NCBI GenBank assembly: GCA_943331005.2
Contig: CALQJX020000022.1
Location: forward strand, 1-61,414
DNA length: 61,414 bases
Origin: Bordetella parapertussis
GTDB lineage: Bacteria; Bacteroidota; Bacteroidia; Chitinophagales; Chitinophagaceae
Direction: 5' to 3'
In this document: positions 10,539-18,300 of the stretch, in pieces
How the letters are laid out: each line of letters begins with the position of its first letter
Numbering within the stretch: position 1 is the first letter of the stretch
Position numbers and translations under genes: made by a program
The notes under the pieces: model-generated
What the model saw: only the letters and a program-made list of their open reading frames with translations
The model's database searches: none
Told to the model about the DNA's origin: nothing

Positions 10539-10552
10539 CACTTTATATTAGC

Positions 10553-11818
10553 ATGAACAAACGCACTTTTCTCAAGAACGCCTCCTTGCTGGGGCTGGGT
10601 AGTATCACTGCATTGCCTGCTCTGGGGCGCATTACCAGCGCGGCTGCAGCTATGTCTCCGGCGGGTGGCAGCGACGATGACTTCTGGCTCACTGTTAGGA
10701 ACAGCTATGCGCTGAAGCCGGACTACATCAATCTGGAGAATGGCTACTACTGCATACAACCCCGTCAGATATTGGATGCCTATAAGAAGCATATTGATGA
10801 GGTGAACCTGCAGGGTGCATACTATCTGCGCACGGTACAGTTTGATAACAAGTATGCAGCGGCAGCCAAACTGGCCAAGCTTACCGGCTGCCCGCCGGAA
10901 GAGCTCATCATTACCCGCAATACTACCGAGTCGCTGGATATGATAATAGGCGGGCTGGACTGGAAGCCGGGTGATGAGGCGGTAATGGCTCATCAGGACT
11001 ATGGTGCCATGCTCGACATGTTCAAGCAGGTGGCGCGCAGGTATGGGGTAGTGAACAAGTTTGTTTCTGTACCTGCAGACCCACAGACCGATGAGGAGAT
11101 AGTAGAGGTCTATGCCAATGCTATAACACCCCGCACCCGCCTGCTGATGGTGTGCCACATGATCAATATTACCGGTCATATACTGCCCATACGCAAGATA
11201 TGTGATATGGCACACAGCAAGGGTGTGCAGGTAATGGTAGATGGCGCACACGCACTGGCTCATATACAATTCTCTATACCAGACCTGCACTGCGACTATT
11301 ACGGCAGCAGCCTGCACAAATGGCTGAGTGTACCCATTGGTGCCGGCCTGCTCTATGTGCGCAAGGAGCATATAGGCAAGGTGTGGCCTGTATTTGCCGA
11401 AGAGGGTCGCCGGCAGGACGATATACTGAGGCTGAACCACACCGGCACCCACCCGCCGGCCACAGACCTTACCGTGTCTGATGCCATAGACCATTACTAC
11501 AGCATAGGGGCTGCGCGCAAAGAAGAGCGGCTGCGCTTCCTGCAGCACTACTGGACCTCTAAGGTGCGCCACCTGCCGCACATCAAACTATACTCGCCAT
11601 CGCAGCCGGCACGTACCTGTGCTATTGCCAATGTGGGTGTGAAGGGTATGAAACCCGCCGCCCTTGCAGAAAAGCTGCTGAAGCAATACCGCATCTATAC
11701 CGTGGCTATAGATAATGAGGCTGCCGGTGTGCATGGCTGCCGCATTACCCCCAACGTATATACCACCACCGCCGAGCTGGATGAACTGGTAAAGGCCCTC
11801 TCTGAAATAAGGAGTTAA
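10553..11818 (+). CDS. Class V aminotransferase (isopenicillin N epimerase-like), exported
   Basis: The 421-residue protein belongs to the PLP-dependent fold type I class V aminotransferases. The cofactor lysine is K256 in G-S-S-L-H-K-W, and the aspartate that holds the pyridine nitrogen is D230 in V-M-V-D-G-A-H-A. T-R-N-T-T-E-S near residue 121 is the phosphate-side loop typical of isopenicillin N epimerase-like members. The N-terminus K-R-T-F-L-K-N-A-S-L-L-G-L-G followed by an Ala-rich stretch resembles a Tat signal with K-R in place of R-R, so export of a folded, cofactor-loaded enzyme is likely but not certain. The substrate is not readable from sequence; cysteine desulfurase-like activity is an alternative. 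Confidence 0.85.
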   Translation: MNKRTFLKNASLLGLGSITALPALGRITSAAAAMSPAGGSDDDFWLTVRNSYALKPDYINLENGYYCIQPRQILDAYKKHIDEVNLQGAYYLRTVQFDNKYAAAAKLAKLTGCPPEELIITRNTTESLDMIIGGLDWKPGDEAVMAHQDYGAMLDMFKQVARRYGVVNKFVSVPADPQTDEEIVEVYANAITPRTRLLMVCHMINITGHILPIRKICDMAHSKGVQVMVDGAHALAHIQFSIPDLHCDYYGSSLHKWLSVPIGAGLLYVRKEHIGKVWPVFAEEGRRQDDILRLNHTGTHPPATDLTVSDAIDHYYSIGAARKEERLRFLQHYWTSKVRHLPHIKLYSPSQPARTCAIANVGVKGMKPAALAEKLLKQYRIYTVAIDNEAAGVHGCRITPNVYTTTAELDELVKALSEIRS

Positions 11819-11894
11819 CAAATATTTTCATGCCCGGTATTGGCTGGTAAAAGTGATCTGTGTTATTATTGTAAATCATCAATAACTCAGAACA

Positions 11895-12317
11895 ATGAAA
11901 AAACAAACTCTTACGGTAGCCATCACCGCAGCATCTGTGCTTTGCGCCCTTGGTCTCTTTTCGTTTCGTGCGGGTGCGCCCGATGGGGCACAGCCTGCAG
12001 TAGTATATCAGTACAAGCAGATAACTGCTGTGGAAAGTGTGATACCCGGCGGGCTGGGTCGCAGCCGTCTGCTGACCACCGACGATAACGGCCAGATGAT
12101 GGAGAAGGAACTACGTAACTTCTACAGCATGGTTGGTATCAACTTTGACAATATTGCCAACAACGACCGCGTAATAGTGGACCGCCTGAACGAATACAGT
12201 GCTCAGGGTTGGGAGCTGGTGCAGGTAACATCTGCTACCAATCAGCAAACCAGTGGCGGCGGCGGAAGTGCCGGTGGCATCTTTATTACCCGATATATTT
12301 TCAGGAAGGCTAAATAA
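11895..12317 (+). CDS. Small exported DUF4177-like protein
   Basis: The protein has 140 residues. An N-terminal hydrophobic segment (residues ~7-26) is followed by a small domain. The C-terminal part shows the signature L-N-E-Y-S-A-Q-G-W-E-L-V-Q-V followed by a terminal R-Y-I-F-R-K strand, typical of DUF4177-type beta proteins. A glycine-rich stretch (S-G-G-G-G-S-A-G-G) interrupts the last hairpin. It follows the aminotransferase by 76 bases on the same strand and may be co-transcribed. The biochemical role is unknown. Confidence 0.75.
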   Translation: MKKQTLTVAITAASVLCALGLFSFRAGAPDGAQPAVVYQYKQITAVESVIPGGLGRSRLLTTDDNGQMMEKELRNFYSMVGINFDNIANNDRVIVDRLNEYSAQGWELVQVTSATNQQTSGGGGSAGGIFITRYIFRKAK

Positions 12318-12345
12318 ACGGTGCTTTCCTTAGCGCTATGATTGG

Positions 12346-12370
12346 AAAAGCTGCCCAAGGGCAGCTTTTT
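12346..12370. terminator. Bidirectional terminator between convergent genes
   Basis: An 11-bp stem (AAAAGCTGCCC with GGGCAGCTTTT) has a very tight loop, with T-runs on the plus side and A-runs on the left that read as T on the minus strand. It lies between the DUF4177-like gene and the convergent lipoprotein gene and can serve both. Confidence 0.8.
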
Positions 12371-12397
12371 CTGTATATGTAATGCTTTGTGTTTGTG

Positions 12398-13096
12398 TTA
12401 GAAAGACTCGAAATTGAGGATGTAGTCTGCGGTATCTGGCAGGGTGGCCGGCGGATTGTTGTAAGGTGCGCCTGCCCTGAGGCCTGTGGAATCGAGACGG
12501 GTACATTTGAACGAGAACTTCAGCTTGAAAGAGCTGCTGGTAAGGTTCCGGATCTCTGCACCGTAGAGGTCGAAATTGGGGATACGGAACTGATTGTAAC
12601 GCAGCTCGCGAACGGTATCGAGCACTATGAACTGCTTTGTGAAGCCGGGAATAGTATCGAGCGTGCCTACGATGGTATCAAGTTTCAGCGGGCTTTTCTC
12701 CAGCGTATCGAAGTGATAGGGCAGGATAATAGTATTGACGCAGAAAATGGTGTTGAAGCCATTGAAGAGGTCTATATAGGTTTCGTTTGGCATGAGATTC
12801 CAGGTGAAACTGCGGGATGCCGGATCGGCAGGACTGCAATGTACTGTACCTGTGAAGAGGCTGCCAAAGTGATTGGAATCGAATTTTATATAGTCGTCCA
12901 TGTAGCAGGAATCTATGAAGGAGGTATAGCTCAGAACGGTGTCTTTACCATTTGGCTGCTTCACAGTCATAGTGCCATCCTTGATCTTCCATTTTTTGGA
13001 GCGCAACAGGTTTTCTTTGCTCGTTGTGGGTTGGGGATCTTTATTACATGAGGCTATAAGCACAAGCATGGACAAGGCCAGAAAGAAGTACTTCAT
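12398..13096 (-). CDS. Hypothetical lipoprotein
   Basis: About 232 residues. The ATG at 13096 is chosen because it gives a clean lipoprotein signal: M-K-Y-F-F-L-A-L-S-M-L-V-L-I-A-S-C-N-K with the acylated cysteine at residue 18. A longer in-frame start 69 bases upstream adds only an unrelated hydrophobic tail. The mature protein is beta-rich with K-x-W-K-I-K-D-G-T near its start, reminiscent of lipocalin-like Bacteroidota lipoproteins, but I cannot assign a family. The S-C-N-K start of the mature part resembles the other small lipoprotein in the window at 47927. Confidence 0.75.
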   Translation of the reverse strand: MKYFFLALSMLVLIASCNKDPQPTTSKENLLRSKKWKIKDGTMTVKQPNGKDTVLSYTSFIDSCYMDDYIKFDSNHFGSLFTGTVHCSPADPASRSFTWNLMPNETYIDLFNGFNTIFCVNTIILPYHFDTLEKSPLKLDTIVGTLDTIPGFTKQFIVLDTVRELRYNQFRIPNFDLYGAEIRNLTSSSFKLKFSFKCTRLDSTGLRAGAPYNNPPATLPDTADYILNFESF

Positions 13097-13350
13097 ACTA
13101 TATATAAAAATTTCAACGCTAAAGCTACTAAATATTATTGAGCGGCAAAATAATAAGGGGCGCATTTTAATAATTGTATGTGTGCGGGTGGTTTTTGCTC
13201 ACTTTTTTGCAGTTTTATTTTTTTTGCACACTTTGTTATTGATAATCAATGTTTGTGTGAGAAAAAGATGCTTTTCTTTGCTCGTTTTTTGCGCAAAAAT
13301 TGCGCACTTTTTGCGCATGTGTGCAATGTTGAATGGGTTATGTTGTGTGC

Positions 13351-13380
13351 TGAAGACCCCTCCCTGAAGGGTGATATGGG
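13351..13380 (+). repeat. REP-like fragment related to the 21478-21760 cluster
   Basis: TGAAGACCCCTCCCTGAAGG, followed by GTGATATGGG, resembles GATGACCCCTCCCTGAAGG followed by ATGACATGTG near 21564-21591. It appears to be a solitary copy of the same dispersed intergenic element. Confidence 0.5.
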
Positions 13381-13615
13381 CTATAAGGTGAGAGCGGGAA
13401 AGAGAAAGAGAGCGGGATAGGTGAGCTGAATTTGTATGAATCACAGATTAACAGATTGTTGGATTTCGCGGATTGTATTTTGTGCGCGCATTTTGCAGGC
13501 TGTGTGTGCATTTATAGTATACTGTATCGATTGGAGTGGCTTTTTCATAGTATAAAGATCGGTAAGGTGGGTGAAATGGTAAAGGTGCCTTTTTATGACA
13601 CTACGTTTTTGGGGG

Positions 13616-13643
13616 TATGATAAGACGCTGGCGTCTTATCATA
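13616..13643. repeat. Perfect 13-bp inverted repeat
   Basis: TATGATAAGACGC and its exact reverse complement are separated by only TG. No long T-run follows on either strand and no gene ends nearby, so a simple terminator role is not obvious. Confidence 0.7.
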
Positions 13644-13894
13644 GAAATTTCTTTCCGCTACCACAGGGTGTTTGGGAGGAAAGGGGCTATTAAATGAGAT
13701 TGGGTTGGGTAGCCCCATACGGGGTAGAAAGCGGGTATGTAATTTCATAGATTGCGCATTGAATTTTAAATGCAAATTATATGTCGAAACTTCCGGGATT
13801 GCTGAGGAGGTATAGGGAAGATATTTACTTATTTGAAGGCTACAGTGGATATTGGCGAGATGTTGGTGCAGCCAGTAAATGATAGCAAACAAGC

Positions 13895-13934
13895 AGGTGT
13901 TTTTACCTGTTTTTAAAAACAGGTAAAAACACCT
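13895..13934. repeat. Perfect 40-bp palindrome
   Basis: AGGTGTTTTTACCTGTTTTT is followed immediately by its exact reverse complement, with no spacer. Each arm also contains a near-repeat of its own (AGGTGTTTTT / ACCTGTTTTT). It lies about 105 bases upstream of the NHL-repeat gene. Confidence 0.85.
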
Positions 13935-14039
13935 ATTTTATGTATGAGAATATTTTTGAACTTTGAAGAACAATTCGATACAATAATACGGTTTTGCAAT
14001 TTTGTAGACTGATATTCACTTTTGTTAATGTAATTATTT

Positions 14040-15368
14040 ATGAAATTAATAGCACAAATACTGGTCGCTTTATTATTCTCATTACATGCAGGTGCGCAAG
14101 TTATTGTAACAGTTGCAGGCACTGGTATTGGTGGTTACAGCGGCGATGGAGGCCCTGCTACTAATGCGAAAATGAGTGCCCCAGGTTCTTTAGTTTTTGA
14201 TAAGAATGGCAACTTCTATTTTACTGATGCGACTAATCCGACGATACGTAAGGTTACTCCTTCCGGCATCATTTCACGTGTTGCAGGTAGTGGAACTTCC
14301 GGTTTCAGTGGTGACGAGGGGGCAGCAATAGATGCTGAGATCAGAGGGGGAGGAGGATTAGCAGTAGACAGATGGAACAATATATATCTGGCTGATGGGA
14401 ACAATCACCGTATTCGAAAAATAACGCCCGATGGAGTGATACACACCATTGCGGGAACAGGAATTGCCGGATATAATGGGGATGGAATTTCTGCATTGAG
14501 TGCGCAATTGAATCAACCACAAGGAGTGGTAGTAGATGATACTGGTAATGTTTATATATGTGACCGACTGAACTTCAGGTTGCGAAAAGTGGACACATTT
14601 GGGAATATAAGTACTATTGCAGGTACAGGTGTAATGGGCTTTACAGCAGATGGAGCAAGGGCTGATACTGCCGCTATAAACGAATCATGGCATATGGTTG
14701 TGGACAAGAATGGAGACATTTATTTTATGGACAAAGCCAGAATCAGAAAGATCGCAGCCACAGACCACAAATTGAGCACGATTGCCGGAAATGGAATAGA
14801 TGCGTATAGCGGCGATGGAGGACCGGCAACCTCTGCATCAATAGGGACACAGTACTTTACATTTGATTCTGTTGGGAATATATTTATGGCAGAAGGTGGT
14901 GTTTGTAGAATCAGGAAAGTGACCACTGATGGAACCATCTCTACAATTGTTGGCAATGGCTTAGTAGGAATAGATCCGGAGGGGGTGAGTTTGTCTGTTG
15001 CTCGAGTGATTATACCATCTGGTATTGCTTTCAACTCTATTGGTGAATTATGTTTCGCAGAGCGAAATGGAGCGAAAGTCAGAAAAATAACTTTGGGGTG
15101 GGATGGAGTGAATGAGGTGAATGTGAAAAATGCCAAACTGGAAGTGTTCCCTAATCCCACAGCCGGGTTCGTAAGCGTGCGGCTGAATGTAACAGAGCAA
15201 GAAGCGAATCTGACAATAATAGACGCAAGAGGTGTGGTGGTAAGGACTATGACTGTCCCATGCAATGTGACAATGCGGGTAGATGTGAGTGGCCTCCTGC
15301 CGGGAGTGTACACGGTGAATACGAAAGCGGGTACTGACGATGCAAGTAAGCAACTCATAATAAAATAA
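14040..15368 (+). CDS. NHL-repeat beta-propeller protein with T9SS sorting domain
   Basis: The protein has 442 residues. A signal peptide (residues 1-20, ending H-A-G-A-Q) is followed by five to six NHL repeats of ~55-60 residues with the pattern I-A-G-T-G-x-x-G-Y-x-G-D-G-x-A and V-D-x-x-G-N-x-Y-x-x-D-x-x-N-x-R-I-R-K. This is a six-bladed propeller arrangement. The last ~75 residues start at V-F-P-N-P-T-A-G and end K-Q-L-I-I-K, a type A sorting domain. The protein should therefore be exported by Sec and moved to the surface or medium by T9SS. NHL propellers usually bind proteins or ligands, and no catalytic residue is evident. The next gene starts 3 bases after the stop, so the two are translated from one message. 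Confidence 0.9.
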   Translation: MKLIAQILVALLFSLHAGAQVIVTVAGTGIGGYSGDGGPATNAKMSAPGSLVFDKNGNFYFTDATNPTIRKVTPSGIISRVAGSGTSGFSGDEGAAIDAEIRGGGGLAVDRWNNIYLADGNNHRIRKITPDGVIHTIAGTGIAGYNGDGISALSAQLNQPQGVVVDDTGNVYICDRLNFRLRKVDTFGNISTIAGTGVMGFTADGARADTAAINESWHMVVDKNGDIYFMDKARIRKIAATDHKLSTIAGNGIDAYSGDGGPATSASIGTQYFTFDSVGNIFMAEGGVCRIRKVTTDGTISTIVGNGLVGIDPEGVSLSVARVIIPSGIAFNSIGELCFAERNGAKVRKITLGWDGVNEVNVKNAKLEVFPNPTAGFVSVRLNVTEQEANLTIIDARGVVVRTMTVPCNVTMRVDVSGLLPGVYTVNTKAGTDDASKQLIIK

Positions 15369-15371
15369 GCC

Positions 15372-18300
15372 ATGAAAAAACTATTTCTCTCGCTGATGCT
15401 TTTTTTAAGCATCACGCTGTGTCATGCACAAGACTTTAATGCACCCATCAACCTGAATTGGATGGTTCTGGCGGAGGATACTAATATTACATATCAGCGA
15501 ATAACGCACATATGTGACAGTATGTTTGCCGATGCAGGTTTCTTTGCGGTTGATAGTACAGAAGATACCACTGAGCAGGAAGAGGAGAAAAGTCTGGATG
15601 GCAGTTCCTTTAGAGACTATTGCATGTGGAAAATGTTTTGGTATAGCCGCTGCGATAGCAATGGTAAACTGCATAATATCTATGCTGATGCAAATGCCTC
15701 ATTAATGGCACAACAAAAGACGACTTCTGCACCGTCTTCCTGTTGTGGTGGTTCACCTGTTCAAAATGATTCTGTCAAATTCCCACATACACCACGTGGA
15801 TGGAAGTTTATTGGTCCGCAGGGTATTGTAAAAGAAAGCCTTTCTGCTCCGCCTATCGCTGGGACATTTAATACTCTCACCATGTATCTTGGGCGAATTG
15901 AGGAAATATCGGTTAATCCCGGTAATAGAAACGAAGTATATGCACATGATCCATTGGGTGGGCTTTGGTATTGTAACAACGCTGAGTCTGCGCCAAATAA
16001 TACGTGGGTCAGTCTCAGCGATCATCTGCCTTTTGTTCCTGGTACAGGGATAAGTGATTATTACGTAGATTTTGGCACAACACCACATCGAATATTTGCA
16101 GTTGCTGCTGTTAGTTATCGCCCTGTGATACCGAATATTAGTGATGCAATGCCAAAAACATTGGGCATATTTTATTCATCTGACAATGGAGCTACTTTTT
16201 CTCATGTAAACGTAAGCAGTGCTATTGACTTTTCGCAGGACCCTGTTTTGGATATGAAGTACTGGTCGGGGACAGCAGGAAAATTCATATTTTTAGCAAC
16301 GCGCAGCAAGATATACAGGCTCAATGTTACCACCTCTCCCACCTCTCCCTCGACAATAGAGGCAATTGTGCGATTTTCTGACTATTTAACGGATGTCGGT
16401 GAAGCCGGAGATAATATATCGGAACGTTTCCGCGGTTTTACAGAGTTAGCATTTCTTCCATCAGACCCCACCTATATGTTTGTAACAACTAGGTCTAACA
16501 TAGGTTACAATTCATTTCCTAGCACGTCAGGCTTGTATCGGATTAGTAATTGTCACACCTGTACCAGCTGCACACTAACTCCAATGAAACCCAACCGAAC
16601 TGGAGACTACTTAAACGACTTGGGAAATTTCTCTATTGCTGATTTTCCTCGCTCATATCCAGGATGGCGACGAACAGAGACATTGCCGATTGCTAATACA
16701 TGGGGCCTGAATACTTTTGGATATGCAGAATGTTTACCTTCATCTACATTAGGTGTATTTTCTTCATTGGAAGTACCTGTAGCAGGCTCTTTTTTTGAGA
16801 ATGTCACCTATGCAATTGAATTTGAGTTAGAATTGCCTGCTAAGACTGAAGTTCAGGTTTTATTGAAAGATGTGAAAAGCGCCTTTCAGGGAGTGGCAGA
16901 TTGGGGCTATGGGGGATTTCGCGGCGCATATACTGTAGGGTCTGGAATAGGCGGGACTCCGGGAGTATATACAAACACGTCAGTTGCTACAATTACATTA
17001 GGCTCAACATTATATACGGACAATATAACGGCTACGGATTACGTAGACCGCCTTGAGTTTGCTGCAACTTCATTGCCTGGATATTCAGGTGGTACCGTAA
17101 AATTGGATAAAATCAAGGTGAAACAAGCTTTTTCTCATCGAGTTTCAGATATGGTTGTAAACAACGCTGACAAAGTATTCTGTACTGTTGATGATAAGAA
17201 TGCGGAACCGATAATACTGATTACACAAAAACTTGATGGAACAAGCCCGTCTACATCGCCGACAACCTATACTACACCCGGTGACGGACTTGCACTCTCT
17301 GCCAGTTCATCAGATAGTATTTATCAATTCCCAAAGGTTATTGGACCTGCTTTGATAAAGCGGCTTAGTATAAGTACATCCGCTACTACTACGATAACAG
17401 GCAGTTCAGTTGCTCCATCTGTGATACATGATGATGTCAGAACCGTAACCGCATTAGCCGACCCTATTACAGGTAATGATGTACTTTATGTAGGGTGCGA
17501 TGGGGGTATTGCCAAACGTACAGCTAGCGGTTCATGGGTTAGCCTTAACGGAACGGGGTTGAATACATCATGGACAATAGATGTGGGATCCAGCATCTTT
17601 TCCGGCGAAGTTGGTATGGCTGCATCAGACTGTCATTGGATGTGGAGTGAGGCAGGAAAGCAGAATAAGTGGACAGTTTCTGCCCAGAAAAATGATGGAG
17701 CTCAGATGATGTATGGTAAGCGTCAGGAAACCAAGCATGCAAGATTTTATGGACGCAGCGGGAATGGGCCATTAATTACTTTTGGTGTAGAGAGCACAAT
17801 CTCTCCAGAAGTAGTAAATCGTGTGCAAAAAGACATATTTCAGTCCGCAATGTCCAAGACTGTTGCTACTTATGGGGGGGAGTTTTTTGGCGAGGGTGGT
17901 ATGGGTAATCCCCTTAAAGGACTTTACCCTATTTTTAAGGTCAAGGTAGGGGCTGGTCTTGGGACACCTGCCTCGCCTTATGTATTTGATTTAGACAATA
18001 ATATAACACAAAACATAAGTTATATTCCTGATGTTTCAATTTCCAATGATTCAGTGTTGCCAGTGCAAGCTCTTGCTCCCGATTTGTATGATCCCAATTA
18101 TATTATGTCTTATCATACATCAGGACCATGGACAGCCGGGTATTTTTCTTATGCCTATAGTTCGGATGCCTTTGCCAGTCAGCCTAGCTGGACAGAATTT
18201 AAAAATGGAACAAACAAGTCTCTTATGACACTAGTTTGTGATCCGCGTTCATCAGGATCGACAAAACGACTTTGGGCAGGAGCAGCTGGGTATGGTACTT

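Larger units (their letters stand above)
13097..14039. other. Gene-poor AT-rich stretch
   Basis: No convincing gene is present; short open frames here lack coding character. The stretch holds low-complexity DNA with recurring TTTTTTGC(G/A)CA motifs (13180-13330), a REP-like fragment at 13351-13380, and a C-A-G-A-T-T-rich direct-repeat-like segment around 13438-13480. It also holds a perfect hairpin at 13616-13643 and a perfect 40-bp palindrome at 13895-13934. It probably contains the promoter of the NHL-repeat gene in its last 100 bases. Confidence 0.6.

Noticed and set aside
12389..13051. Long plus-strand open frame opposite the lipoprotein gene
   Set aside because: It encodes a Cys/Glu/Ile-rich product with no fold and is the mirror of a good lipoprotein gene with a proper signal peptide.
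13432..13620. 62-codon open frame in the gene-poor stretch
   Set aside because: No signal, no conserved motif and neighbouring low-complexity sequence; likely chance.
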